From: Pycnopodia helianthoides
Lineage: Eukaryota > Echinodermata > Asteroidea > Forcipulatida > Asteriidae
Assembly: GCA_032158295.1 (NCBI GenBank)
Contig: CM063246.1
Span: 3,381,371 to 3,445,370 of the forward strand
Reading direction: 5' to 3'
Length of the DNA: 64,000 nt
In this document: positions 1 to 13,272 of the stretch, piece after piece
Layout: every line of letters starts with the position of its first letter
How positions within the stretch are numbered: position 1 is the first letter of the stretch
Made by a program: the position numbers and the translations under genes
The notes under the pieces: generated by a model
Told to the model about the DNA's origin: nothing
The model's database searches: none
The model's input: only the letters and a program-made list of their open reading frames with translations

Positions 1-614
1 GTAATTTTTGCACTGACCGTATGCGGAGCGTGACGCATTGACACTCTCAATACGCAGAGTGCAATTTAAAAACTGGGAGTAGGTTATCGCTTGATATCAC
101 ACTCCGGTTCGAGCATCTGATTGGAGGATTAGCGCGTACTGGGAGATAAAAAATAGAAACTGATAAGGGCCATCGCTGCGTAAGCAGAAAATGCCTGCTT
201 ACAGTCTTTATGAAATTGACCCCTGACAACTGAAAGGCCCTGATTTAAAGAGCTTTCTAGTATGAAAATGTACCTGTTTGACCGCCGGAGAACATCCCAC
301 ACGCATAATACAAGTATTTTGGTTACCAATACCAGTTACTGCTAAGCACAATTGGACTGATTTTTATATTTTCTTAATTTTGGATCCTGTTTAATACTTC
401 ATGCCAATGCAAATAGAAAGAAAGTACCGGTAGTCTAGGATCACTACAACTTTATTACTAACTTTCAAATTTATTTTGCAGTGGTGCTCATTCAAATCCA
501 ACTCATCCGCGTTTCAAGAAGTGATGTCTTTCAGACATTTTTGTTACATTATTGGAGAAAGTTACCATTTTCCGAGATCGAAAATGATTTTGCTTTATGT
601 TAATTACTCAAGGT

Positions 615-767
615 TTTGCAAGGAAAGGTTTGCTCCACCGAGCAAGAAGCCTAGTGGAGCAGCGATAGCCACAGAACCAACAAAGAAGAAGAAACGAAAG
701 AAGAAACGTCATCCATCTACCCCACGTGTAGCTGGTGTCAAGATCAAGATGATCACTGGCTCTTCAG
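615..767 (+). CDS. Unidentified protein, penultimate exon (lysine-rich)
   Basis: Part of a plus-strand gene that begins outside or near the left edge. The readable part runs from a candidate acceptor near TTTTGCAAG to the donor TCAG|GTAGGT in phase 1. It encodes ERFAPPSKKPSGAA, a run of Lys and Arg (KKKKRKKKRH, like a nuclear localisation signal), then VAGVKIKMITGSS. The exact acceptor is uncertain: a TTTTGCAG at about 480 would lengthen the exon, but that part looks non-coding. I do not recognise the family. Confidence 0.6.
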
Positions 768-1254
768 GTAGGTGAATTAGGCCTATAGATTGCTAATACA
801 ATAGTTGGTTGGATACTTTGTTAAGTCTACAAACTGGAATGGTGGGAGTGGTAGCATAATTGCTCAGAGTTGTGGATCCTCTTCTTGGAATGTCTTTTTA
901 TTTCAAGTCTACACACTGGAATGATGGGAGTGGTGGCATAACCCTCAGAGTTGTGGATCCTCTTCTTGGAATGTTATTTTTATTCCAAGTTTTCTAAGTA
1001 GAAAACAGAAGAGATTTTTTATAAATTTTACTAAGATGGTCATTCAGAGAGGGATTTCAAACAAAACAATTTTAGTTCCACTTTTGGCAAATGTAAAGGT
1101 TCTCCTGAGCTGAAAAGGTTGGTCTCCAAGGTATGGTGCTTCACTGGTTATACAGTTTGTATCAATTTCAAGTAATACACCACAAGGTTATAGTTTATAC
1201 AGCAGTTACAGGTTGAATAAATTCTGACTGGCAACCACTGAACAAAGATAATGA

Positions 1255-1395
1255 CAAAATAGGGAGAAGGCCAAACTTTCGGCTTTTAGCTTAGTTGGTA
1301 GTGCCCAGACATGTTCATCTGGGAGTCGCATGTTCAAATATTGCTCTAGTCCATTTTTCTTTGTTCAATCCAAAATAGTTAGTAAAATTTCCTAA
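1255..1395 (+). mobile_element. tRNA-derived SINE, family 1, degraded
   Basis: Matches AAATAGGGAGA...AGCT(C/T)AGTTGGTAG...GTTCAAAT...CTTTGTTCAATCCAAAAT of the better copies at 13430 and 31468. Confidence 0.7.
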
Positions 1396-2152
1396 AAATG
1401 GTTTAGCATATTTTAAAGCACCTGATCAGTTGAGTTGGTAATATAGCCTCCCCCCCATGTTTTTTTTTTGTAAACAGAAATTTGGTTTGGAATTTCTTTT
1501 GGGTGATATTTGATTTTTCTTTTTGATTTGCAGATATGTTAGATTAAGGCCCTTTATTTACAAATTAAATTGCAAATAAGGACCTTATAGAACTGAGCAG
1601 ACAATGTATGCCAGTGTATTTATATAGTCCAATTTACAATCCTGGTCAATTTCAGCAATAATTAAATCAGTTTCTTTAACATGCATTCAAAATTCACAAT
1701 GTTTCCCTAATTCATTCAAATTGGCAGTTCTTTTGATTGACTATTGCATTCAATTTCGTTTTCTTGCACACATTATTTTGTCTCATTCAGGTTCGGTTTC
1801 AGTCATGCGATTTCACTTAAAGACATTCAAGACTACTTCTTATTTTCATTTGATGAAATTGAACGATTGCTTAGCCTCTTTCTGTTGGCTTTTGTGAATT
1901 TGGGGAACTGATGAACTTGATCTTATTTGACCAGTGAATGCTAAACTCTTGAAATTCAACTACTCCTTTTGACTGATGACTGCTGATGCAACAGAGAATT
2001 CATTTTTCAAAACAAAAATTAATGAGCCGGGTGTTAAATTGAATGAATATTTGTTGAAATTGGCCAGGAAAACCTATATTAAGCAAATTTGATATCATCA
2101 ATTCAAAGAAACTAATTTTCATAATTGTTGATCATTTTTCTTTTGTAAATAG

Positions 2153-2451
2153 TTGACGATCCCCCCAAGATGCAGTTTAGTCTGCAGAATGGCCTCCAAC
2201 TCATTCTTCCCCCCAAGCCCCGAAATGATGTCAGGGAGCGTGTCCGTGCAGCCATCCGGAAGCTCTACCCAGACGCTGGCAGCCTTGATTCACATGGTGA
2301 TGAAAAACTGCTGCAGCTGTACCAGGCAGCACAACAACTTCATGCCCAGGGTGGTTTTGAACAGCGACGGATGAGTAGATCAGTCGGGTATCATCTGCAA
2401 ATGGAAGCAGGGCAACTGGCACGCATGCTGCCTGGTGGACATGGTCTGTGA
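2153..2451 (+). CDS. Unidentified protein, last coding exon
   Basis: Acceptor TTTTGTAAATAG. It joins the exon ending at 767 in phase and runs open to a TGA at 2449-2451, adding about 99 residues. Visible pieces are PPKMQFSLQNGLQLILPPKP, RERVRAAIRKLYP and LQLYQAAQQLHAQGG. It is Gln-rich and mostly helical in character, with no membrane segment. With the basic stretch before it, a nuclear protein is likely. Composition clearly differs from the surrounding AT-rich DNA, which supports it as coding. Function unknown. Confidence 0.72.
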
Positions 2452-2861
2452 TTACACACCGATGTCATCATCACAATAACTCTTGTTTGCACCATTTTGG
2501 GAGTCAAATGTCGCTGTGTGTAGCGCGCATTTTACGAGATGCACCGTTTTACACGCTTACCATAAAATTTACGGGCAGTTTTGACTCTCAAAATAGCGAG
2601 TGTGACAGACAGTAGCCGCTTGTGATGTTGGTGCAAGGGGTCAATAGAGCTTTATCTTGGTATATCTAGTCTTGTTCCATGTTTACTCAGTGAAAGTGAT
2701 AATTAAATTCCCAATTCATGTAAAGAGACCAGACTATTTTCCCTTCCAGTCTCACTTTGAGTTACATTGGTTTTGATGAAAGAAACACAAAATGAACCTA
2801 CCATATTGATAATACATTCAAAATATGAATTCATCTTTCCAAATAATTATTTTTGTCACCA

Positions 2862-3125
2862 TGTGTACAAACAGAGTGAACTTGTGCATTCCAGGACATT
2901 TCCTGGGAGGCAAGATACTTCATTTCAAAACCAATTACCACATGAAAGCAAGAAATTTACAAAATTACAGCTGGACAAGTTTTGAGATGTGCCCCCATTC
3001 TTCATTATCAAAAGATGATGTGATGCAATTTCCAATTTCCATATAGGTAAGTTGTGGACAGACTGCGCCAACAAGAAGTCCAAGCTCTGCGGTTCTTTTT
3101 TGCTACATTGATCTTCAGGTCACAT
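2862..3125. repeat. 300-bp dispersed repeat, copy 1
   Basis: Shares GAACTTGTGCATTCCAGG, AAGTTTTGAGATG, CTTCATTATCAAAAG and CAGGTCACAT-type blocks with 8300-8625 and 26003-26285. No terminal repeats or coding capacity recognised. Confidence 0.75.
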
Positions 3126-3687
3126 TACTTTTGTATGGACCTAACTTAAAGAATTATTTACCTCTTATGACTTTTAAAAAAGTATTTAATTATTGATGAA
3201 AGATCTGAAAGAAAACTTGCATGCTAACTCTACTCAGGAATAATAATAATAATATCCAAGTGTTTTTTACTTTTTCTATTTTGAGAACCTGTCTACATTG
3301 CAGTATGTTAGTTTTGTATAAAAGAGCAATCATTACCAATCCTCATTTTAGTCATTGTGATATTTTTGAGAAATTGCGTCTAACAAAACTATGCATATAA
3401 TGATATAGTTTGGAGGATAAATTTTTGAAAAAAAATTGTTAGATACTGGACAAATTTCAAGGAAATAAAATACTGGCTGATGACAAATTACAAATTTAAA
3501 TGCCGAAAACATAAGCTGCTAATAGATTTGTTTGAATAGTAACATTTGTGACATTGTTTACAATTACAACTTAATTTTACCATATACAGTGTACCAACTT
3601 ATGATTTTTAAAGCTTGAAGTAGATGAACGTACATTCCAAAAATAAATTGTGCTGCATTAATTATTTTCTTTTGATCTGAAATCTAT

Positions 3688-4041
3688 TTAAAGGAACATT
3701 ACAGAATTGGTAAGAAAAAAACTTACACGGTCTAATAATGATGATAGTAGAAAACATCCCTTGAAATATTTCTGTCTGAAATGCCATATTTGATGAGAAA
3801 TGTATAAACTAATTTTCCGATTGGAGTTTATCGCTCAGTGAGCGTTTTATTAAGTGTTGAATCTATATGATTTATGCAAATGTGTAATCGGTTTTTCACT
3901 AATTTTCTCGTGACCCGGATGGCCGATCGATCTCAAACTTCTACAGGTTTGTCAGTTTATGTATATGGTGGATTACATAAAGTGCTTACACTGCCAGCAA
4001 CTGTTTTGTTAGCAAAAAACAATTCTGTAATGTTCCTTTAA
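3688..4041. mobile_element. TTAA-flanked MITE, copy A
   Basis: Terminal inverted repeats AGGAACATTACAGAATTGGT, bounded on both sides by TTAA. The interior matches copy B at 42864-43256. A fragment of the right end recurs at 4219-4287. No coding capacity. TTAA target sites are typical of piggyBac-type transposases. Confidence 0.85.
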
Positions 4042-6055
4042 CTGCAGTAACACCGATTTTACAGAGATATTCACAAGTCCTTTTACGACTGGGGAGGGTG
4101 GTGGTATGCTTCTATTCACTGCTGTCCCCAATTCGAGGCTCTACACGCAAAAGGCTGACCGTGCAAAGGACGATTAGAACCACCGGCAATTGTAATTTGT
4201 ATTTATTCATTTATTTTTCTAATAAGTGCTTACACTGCCAGCAACTGTTTTGTTAACAAAAATCAATTCTGTAATGTTCCTTTAATTAAAGGTGCCCTAC
4301 GCGACCCTGCTGTGTAATGTACAAGGCAATTTTTTCTTAGAGACATTAAGCATTTTTATTTGGAAGAGAGGAGAATGGCGTAAAAATTGTTTTGAAGCTG
4401 CAGTCATTTTTTATTTACACGCGTCTTAACTGGAGGTCTCGATTTGTGGCTCAGGCAAATGTGAATTTACCAACTGCCGTGAAGCCATAGTCGAATAACC
4501 AACTCAGCTCTGACGCTGAGCTTGGAACAGTCATTCCACATTATGTGGATAGACTCTATACAAGCACCAAATCTTAAGGGTATGTTATTTGTTTACTCTT
4601 TCTCCATGAAAACTTACAGGAATATTTGTGTTAATTTCGCTTTTCTAAATTAATTGTAAAATATTCCTAACCAAGAGTTTCATATAAAGGGTCTTAAGGA
4701 CTGTTGAACGAATTCTTGTCATTGAGATGTTTAATTTTTATTGAGGAGTAAGACTGATTGCAATTCAAAATTCACTTATAAGTTTTTCAAGTGCGTACTA
4801 AATGGGATGATTTTTACCACTAGATTTTGTTTGTTTTGGATAACCTCATGGTTGTTATATTTCCCAAATTATGTTTTAAAAACAATTTATCAATTCTTAT
4901 CTGCTGTGCTGTATGAACCTAGTATGTTAACTGCACATTTATACCCCCCCCCCCTTACAAAAACATAAAAAATGTTTTTAGTGATCAACAACATACGCGT
5001 TATAGAGGGCGTTATCTGCGACCTGCGAGCTTAATGTTTACTAAAAGTTAGCCCGTGCAGGCAAGATATCCACTACCTTAGGTCCATGCCTAAGTGAACA
5101 ATCAAATAAAAACATATAAATGTACAAGGCTTAACCTCCGTAATCATGACAACTTAAGCCTAAACATGTCAATTAAGTACTTCATCCCCCCTAGAAAATG
5201 TCCAATTGATATAAGACTAGTCGACTACATTACACAGCATCATTGGCTTCGACAATATGCCCTTAAATGCCCAGTAGAAAACGTCAGCGTTCGTCAAATT
5301 GAAACACACAGGTAGACAAAACAATACAGATCGGACGGAATGGTTGTGGTGGAAGAAGGTGGGGGGGGGGGCGCAAAACCTGCAAGAGAAATCGGGTTAA
5401 CGTTAGGTCTTCTCTTACCATTATTGGATGTCCCCAAGATCTTGCCGTACCGATCTCCAATTCGTTAGAAAACCCATACCACACAATCCATAGACCCCCT
5501 TCAACTTCCTGGGCGAGCACAGCGCACAGAACAGGTTTCCCTGGCCGGCGGGCAGAACTCCGGGCCGGTAGGTGGGTGTGAACTGTGAACCAAAGGTTAC
5601 AACACCTTGGTGTGAGCGGAGTACACGTACAATATCCCCGTCCATTACGGCCACTCGTCGCCCGGGTCGGGTCGGTACTTAATAACACCATCGTTAGAAA
5701 CTTTCCCAAAAGGTTAATGTCCAAAGTAGATTACCAAAAGCTCATTTGGATATTCTTTAATCTAAAAGGTTCTTCAAAATGGAGAGAAAATATAATGTTT
5801 CGTCAGAAAGGCGACGTCAGTTTGTATTGTGTAAAAATCTCCCTCATGCACGCCATGTTTCCAGTCAGAGTTGCTCACGTGGTCAGGCAGTCGTGTAGGC
5901 TGTCGAAGAGCATTCGAAAATAAAAAGCGCCTTATGATCAGTGTCGTAACTAAAATAATGAGAATTAAAAACGCACAAAAGAATGATTCGATACATTAAA
6001 CAGCCCCCAACAAACAACAAATAAATCAATCAACCAATCTTGCCCTCCCCCTTTC

Positions 6056-6098
6056 CATTTTCATTTTGGTTGGGGGGGGGGCAACCAAAATGAAAATG
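6056..6098. repeat. Perfect 17-bp hairpin with a nine-G loop
   Basis: CATTTTCATTTTGGTTG and its exact reverse complement flank a run of nine G. Confidence 0.93.
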
Positions 6099-8299
6099 TC
6101 TGGTTACGCCACTTTGCCTTATCCGCCTCATTTACATAACAATACAAACTCAACTCGGCAATGTTCCAATTTCGGTCAAAGAATGCACGGAATCTCCTAT
6201 TTGGAGTCCTTATCCAATAACAGACATTCATAAAATCTGCCGAAAAAAGGTTTTGTTTTCCCTCTTTTTTGATCTGGACACTCCAACAAAGATTGTTTTA
6301 TAATAAAGCAAAACAATAAATAAATAAATAAATAATTATAACAACAACAAAATCACTACATACTTCGAGTAACAAATCAGCATTGTCCATTTAATTGCAT
6401 ATTGATTTAAAGCTCTTTTACAAACAATATACTTTTAAAGTTGGATTTTAACAGTAACAATTATAACAGCACAACAATAAAACTGTATGAAATTACAATT
6501 CCATTCTATCCAGTCATCAAGGTTGTACATTCTAATAATTGCATTACAGGAGATCCGCCGCATTGTTCGGTCATGCAACGTTTCAACTTCACTTTTTTGG
6601 TAAGCAAATCGAGACCTAGAAAATTGTGACCCCAAATTAAAAATGTTAAAATGAAGGCAAAGTATTGGTAGAACTAGTTAGTATTTAGCCCCCTTAACTT
6701 TTGATATATGGTAAGTTTGAAGCCAACAGATTAGACACTTAATTGTGAGTATCGCTTTTAAATGGTTCTGTAAAAAATACCCCCAAATGAGCCTTTTCCG
6801 ACTAGGAATTTTGATTAATTGACCCTTTTCTAACCTCTTTGCAAACATCATTTTGTTAAGTTAGGTACTAAAAGTGAAACTTATTTCGAAGCCAAAATGT
6901 AACTTGTTCTAGCTACCTTCTGCCATCCACTCTTTGTACTAAATCAGTATAAACATCTCTTTGTTTCAGAGCTACTGCCAGCAACAAAGAGAAAAACACA
7001 AGTTTTTAAAAAGTGCATTAAACCTTGCAGTTTAAACCTAAAAAAGTTTCTAAAATTTGTTAAAATCTTTCAAATCAACTTATAAGAAAGGTGTTTTCAT
7101 ATTTGTTTGCATAGCATAAACAAAACAGAAAGTAGAAAATATAAAATAATTGAGCATTGACGAATTATCAGTTTAGAATCATCAAAAATATAGTAGGTGA
7201 GATAGTTACGAAAAAATATATAATGAAAATGCTAAGACTAATAAACAGAATGGTTGTCTTGCTTTACCGCTTTCCACACAAAGTAAATCAGTCAACTTGA
7301 ATATTATAAATATTCAATCACAATGACAAGAAAGAAACCTTTTCTTGAAACTTAAGTTTATAAAGAAGACCAAAAAGATGACAAATATTTCAATTTGTTT
7401 GTTTTATCAAGTCCAAATTTATCCTATCATTTCAGAAAAGTCAATTTTAACAGTTGGTAAAAAAATAAAGCAATTAATCATTATCAATCTACACAATAAA
7501 GCACACTAATTTCTCACATGCATTATGCACTGATTATACAAAAAAAAAGTTGTAATTAAAAATAGACCCTGTCTGAATCTAGCAACTTTGGCTCTGGCTA
7601 TGGCTGTCGGCTGCAGCGTCAAAATTGAACAAATAGGCATTCTTAAGCCATAGCCACTGCTGAAGACGTCAATTCAAACATGGCCATTTAACATACCTTT
7701 TATCATGGAGGTGCCATTTTGTCATTATACCAAAACTGAACCAGACTAGTTTGCCCTTCCAGGTGCCATTTTGTCATGTACCCCGTGTGCAACTGTAAAA
7801 ATGAATACCAATTCCCATTATACCAAAACGCGACCAGACTAGTTTGCCGTCCCAGGCTCGGTTTGGTTACAATGATTGAAATGGTAGAGACAAGATGGCC
7901 GATCCATGATGAAGGTCTACAATGATTACATTGCAATTACAGATAATAAATAGTATTGCCTAACAAAAACACACAGATTAAGGAAAGATCAAATCTAAAA
8001 TATATAATTTCAATTACATTTGCAAATTACTACACCAGAAGTTAAATATCACACAATCAGTATTCACTTTACATACAAAATAACAACATCTTAATTATTC
8101 GACCAACATTGAAGAAATTAACACACAATGACACAGTTCAAAGAAAGCAATGATTTGAAAATGAATGACAAACTTTTAGATCGTCGTCGTCGTTGATCAG
8201 CCAGAGGTCACAATAGTTTGTTTATAAACTTCTATTTTTATGAAGTGTGCCCCCCACCTCCTCCTCCCTAAACAAACCTTTGAATGTATAGAACATGTT

Positions 8300-8625
8300 A
8301 CATTTGTTTACAGAGTGGTGACCTCGTACATTATAATGCTATTCCTGACGGGCAAGATGTTACACAGGCTCAATGGGAAAATTTATATTTTGTGTCATAA
8401 TTTTCACATAAATTCAAAATTTACCAAAGCAACAGCTGTACAGCTTTTGAGATGTACCCCCTTTCTTCATATCAAAAGTTGAGGAAAATCAGACAGTGCG
8501 ATCTCCATAAAACATAAGATTTGTTGTATTCTTCCATTGAGCTGTGTACAAATGTGCCCGCCGGAAGCCCAGGCTCTGTGGCTTTTGTAAACATGTGATG
8601 TCACAGGTCACATCGTCTATACAAA
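8300..8625. repeat. 300-bp dispersed repeat, copy 2
   Basis: Contains TTTTGTGTCATAATTTTCAC, CTTCATATCAAAAGTT and TCACAGGTCACAT, aligned in order with the copies at 2862 and 26003. Confidence 0.78.
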
Positions 8626-10162
8626 CTATCTAATGCTGTATCCAAATTGGCGGCTACGGCTATGGCTACGACTGTTGCTAGGTTAATGCTAAGGCGGACT
8701 ATACTTCAATAGATGATGACTCAGCATTGTAGCCATACTTGTAACTGACACGGCCTTACTCTATATTGGATTAGCTTTACAATCTGAACTGCCTGATAAT
8801 TTATACAAAAATATGTTGTGCTTGTTGGCATTTCAGACAATATTTCATGAAAGTTCACCTCTTTTCTTCTAAATATATATATATTTTTTTCAGCCTAAAA
8901 TCTTGTAGCACTTTTGCAGTGACCTAACTAGCATTCTTACAACAAATCATATATACGACAGTAAAATGTTTTTAAGCTTTTGCAACAGGTAATTTTCAAT
9001 TCTAAAACCAGGTACACACCGAACACAAACGAAGAGGGCTTTTTAGTTGTGAAAAACAAAACTCTGAGAAATGGTCCTGTTTCAAATAATTTACTGTGTG
9101 TTTTACACTTCAAAGTTTATTTTGACCTTGTGTAACGCAGTAAATGACACAGGAAAACAAACCCACTACTACTAGAAATCTGCCCTCTACCCATAAATCT
9201 CCTCTGACACCCCCAGGTTATTAAAACTAAAGTCCAATAGTTCCCACACTGTCGAATTAATTTCTGCTTACTCTTAATATGAAACAACTTTATACCATAT
9301 GTTATCCAACAGGCCAAAACATCAGAAGTTTCAAAACCATGTCATGACAAATCTGTTTAATTTGTATTACCTTTGAATTCATGACAGTGCGTTGGGACCT
9401 CAAGGTGATACAAGCTATACAAATATGATTTTAATATTTTTATAATTAAGGCATAACATCAACTCTATGGACTACTTGAACTACTAAAATGCTCCCCTCT
9501 CTGCATTTGATAAAACCTGTCTTTGGGTTAGGTAAAGGGGTGTTCAACAAGCATAGCACCATCAATATATTCAAACAAAGACCTCAAGTTGTTTCCTATA
9601 AATACTCAACCCGTTCAAATTAATTGCGAACATTTTTTACAGATCTTTCCAACACAAAAACTGTTTTCTATATACATACAAACAACTACATTAAAATATA
9701 CAAAAATCTGCACTTACAATTTAGTAAAAAAAGATTTTCAATTCATAACACATGCTTATTTTACTTATTTATTATTTTTTTATCGGTAAAATAGCTACTT
9801 TCCAAGTGACCTTACAAAGTGCACCATTGTCAAAAAGATGCGCATCAATTAAACAAGGTACATTATGTCGTGTCAGTGCAAAAATGTTGTATTTCCTGAA
9901 ATAGCACTTAGGTAACGCGAGAGTTTGAAACTGTAAAAAAATTGTTTTTTGCACGAAGCATCTATGTGCCAAATATGGCGGTGTAAAATTGAGCTACAAC
10001 GCTTTTGCAATGACGTGACTGTTAAATTATTATTGTTATTATCATTATGGATGCCTTATAAATGAACAAATAATCACTGCTGTAGCTTGTAGCCTGAAGA
10101 TCTAAAGCTGTACCGTGAACAGAAGTATGATGAAAACATTTTAGTTTTAGACGTAGCAAACA

Positions 10163-10352
10163 GGGCCCAATTTCATAGAGCTGCTTAAGCACAAAAAGTA
10201 ACTCAGCACAACAAAATTATGCTTACCAGAATAAGGTTACCAGCCAAAACTACCTTGTCTAAATTTGCGACTGGCATCCTGCTCATTTCTGCTAGCAGAA
10301 ATTTGGTAAGCAATATTTTTTGCCGAAGCAAATCTCTATGAAATTGGGCCCA
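10163..10352. mobile_element. Palindromic-end MITE, CATAGAGCTGC family
   Basis: Starts GGGCCCAATTTCATAGAGC and ends with the near complement CTCTATGAAATTGGGCCC. The inside carries CTTACCAGAATAAGGTTACC, shared with the other copies. Confidence 0.83.
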
Positions 10353-11307
10353 GGTAGCGACTGAAAACCTCATCCACATGCAAGGCTCGGATTGGAAGCG
10401 GGATTCGAACCGGGGTCTTGCCACAAAGTGAAACTACTGTGTGGAAGACTATGTACCGCACTCTTGTGACAAAGGCACATGCTTTACTTGACAAATTTAC
10501 ACATTCTAACTCTGGATCATAAAAAACAGAGCCAACTTTTAATAGCAGTGTAGCCACTGATTTTTTAACTCCAAAAGGTGTGTACACAAAAGTTTGGCAA
10601 CAATAGAACCAACCATCAAGGCCCTGCACTGCAGGACTAAAAGTTCAACGTGCTAAAATCTCATTACAAATTATACACAGGCTTGCTGCAACCAGGGTTG
10701 CGCCATTGTGCATTTACTTTTGACTAAATCGCAGACGCACAAACTGCAGGTGTTACCACGAGGGCGCAGTTGCTGGGTAGTTGCAATGGTGGGAGGGGCT
10801 TAATTGATTGGTCTATGGGTCACTGGGTCTTCCAGGAAAAAGTGCCCCACACATTCAAATGTTTACATTCCTGTGGAGACATCTGTTGTTCTTTTCTCTT
10901 TATCCTCCCACATACTTTGTACACAGAATTCTCTTATGGAGCCCTTTCATCCTTAGTCTCCATAAGGGAGTGAATATTAAAACACACTACTCCCTAGTCC
11001 CATGGAGGTACCTCCATGCTAGTCCCTAACGTAAATATGAAATGATTAAACAGGAGACCAAACTACATGAGAGCAAAACTACACTAAATTACACTTTAAG
11101 TACAGCTTTTGAAAATATTGGCAGTCTCTCTTCTCTTTTGAACAATTTTTTGTGTAAAGCGAATTGTTTTTTTTTTCTTTCTCATTTCCTTAAAAAATTA
11201 AGATACTAATCAAATGCAAGTCAAACAGAAATAGACCTGGATAAAGTCCGAGTCCGAACAGTCAACAACGATAGCCCATAGAACTAGAATGTGGAGAATG
11301 CTGATGT

Positions 11308-11576
11308 ATAGACCGATCCATTAAGCCCCACCCCTTTAGCATATTGACCAATCACAGCTTTTGGCTGCCTCACCACTGCACACGTGTGCAGCACATGTGC
11401 GTCTCTCCAATGCCACACTCGCGACATGAACGTGCGCGCTTTAAGTACGCGCGCACGCATGTTTACTTTTCTAATGGGATTTTAGCGTGTCGGACTTTGT
11501 CGGACTTTCGGTGGCGTATAGCCAAGGTTGTGATTGGTCAACACGTAAGGGGCGGAGCTTAGTGGATCGGTCTATT
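11308..11576. mobile_element. MITE with about 55-bp terminal inverted repeats
   Basis: Ends TAGACCGATCCATTAAGC and the reverse complement, extending inward through TTGACCAATCACA on both sides. The centre is richer in GC. No coding capacity. Confidence 0.87.
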
Positions 11577-12382
11577 GTCTGTGTCTGTGTGCACACTCTC
11601 TTTGTCAACTGTGGGCATAGATTGTCAATAGGCAAAAATTAACCAGATCAACCGATAAGAAAGCTGAAATTGTCCATCTAACTAAAATGGCAGCATACAC
11701 AGATTGACTCAAAGCAGACGCACACAGATAACTACACAAGTTGCATTCTTTGAGTTGTATTTCTATGGTTTTGACAAAAAGCCAATACAAATAATGACAC
11801 CTTTTTACAATTTTGAGTTCCACAAAACTGACACCATAAAAATATATCTCTGCAACCGAATTTGATACTGCTGTGGTACTGAGGTAGCTGCATATCTCCG
11901 CCAGTGTCAATGACACAAACATTTTCATTTTGGGAGGCAAGTGCAGGTAAAGACGTAATTTAAGGGGGCTTTGAAATGTATCAAACCATTCATTTGTTAA
12001 TCTTTTCCATCTCATATTTGGGGGGGGGGGTCAAGGGTTCTTTGTGCGGGGGCTTTTGCCCCCCCCCCCCCCCCCAATGTTCTGCCACTGGCCAGTGTGT
12101 CAGTCATCTTTACAATCTTCCAGATACTCTCTGTGGAACAAGACTGAAGCTGGCAGTTAAAAATAAAGTCAGGTCCCTAATTGAAGCACCCATGCTTCAG
12201 TCATAAAAGGGTAAAAGCTTATTCAGACTACATTCAAATGCTGAGGAGAAGTGAGTAATAACGTCCAACAAGATGCGGCAAATTTGCCAAATTCAACAGG
12301 TATTATTAAATGCTGGATTTAGGATGGTCACGGAATTGTTGATGGAAACAAATTGTATGGTTGGTAAGTATAAATAACACTG

Positions 12383-12424
12383 ACTGAGAAATCTTTGCAG
12401 GTGACTGAGAAATCTTTGCAGGTA
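12383..12424. repeat. 21-bp tandem duplication
   Basis: The sequence GACTGAGAAATCTTTGCAGGT occurs twice in direct succession apart from one base. Short slippage-type repeat. Confidence 0.85.
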
Positions 12425-12950
12425 AGGGTTTATTTCATTTTGTGTTTAGAAACAAAAGTGGTGTACAACTTACAGTTGATGTCAGTAATTGTATACAGGT
12501 TTACCTGTGGCCTACATTAACCCTAAGTACCCCAAACCCAACCCAAAACCACTGCATGCTTTGCTTGATTCTGTTGGACTGAGTCCGCTTTACACAGGGT
12601 CATGCATAACGGCATAATCAGAGTCCAACAGGTTTGGGAGTTGAGTTATGGAAGAGTGAGGAAGGATCCTAGTAAATCACTCATAGGAGTTAGGGTTAAT
12701 ATTACTTATCACACAAGCGTGGGTCCCATTGGATATGGGGCGCAGACGTGCTACATTTTCCCATATGAGTGCGCGTGTGATAACGCATTTATCTCCAAGC
12801 AAACTTGACGCGTAGCTTAAAATGGCGCGTTATAGAACAGGGCTTGACATGAGCGCTTAGTATAGGTTTGTATCACACTCTTGTTGCTTTGAATCAACAA
12901 ATCAGAATCGAGGATTCAAGTTTGCTTGAAGATAGTACAAGGCGTCATGC

Positions 12951-13008
12951 AACATTACACTGGTGTCCTGAAACATTACACTAGTGTCCTGAAACATTAC
13001 ACTGGTAT
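12951..13008. repeat. 22-bp tandem repeat, about 2.5 copies
   Basis: Repeats of GTGTCCTGAAACATTACACT plus two bases, with small changes. Confidence 0.85.
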
Positions 13009-13272
13009 GCCCAAACTATTTACACAGATACATTATGAGTTAAACTTACAAAGAAAACGGAACGATGAAGAAACTTAAAAGGCACCAAAGGTTAACTGAG
13101 GATAAAGTACAAAACAAAACATGGTCCTTAAGACTTTATACAGAGCTAGAAGGTCTATTTGCACATTGGGACTTTGAAACTGCGGGAAAGGATCTATATG
13201 AGTGACGCTTCTATTCACTTCAACTTCTGACAACTTCTGAAATTAAACAACACAAAAATGACAAAAATATTA

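Noticed and set aside
11605..12015. 136-codon minus-strand frame
   Set aside because: Cys, Leu and Tyr-rich chance frame in AT-rich intergenic DNA, with no domain or splice support.
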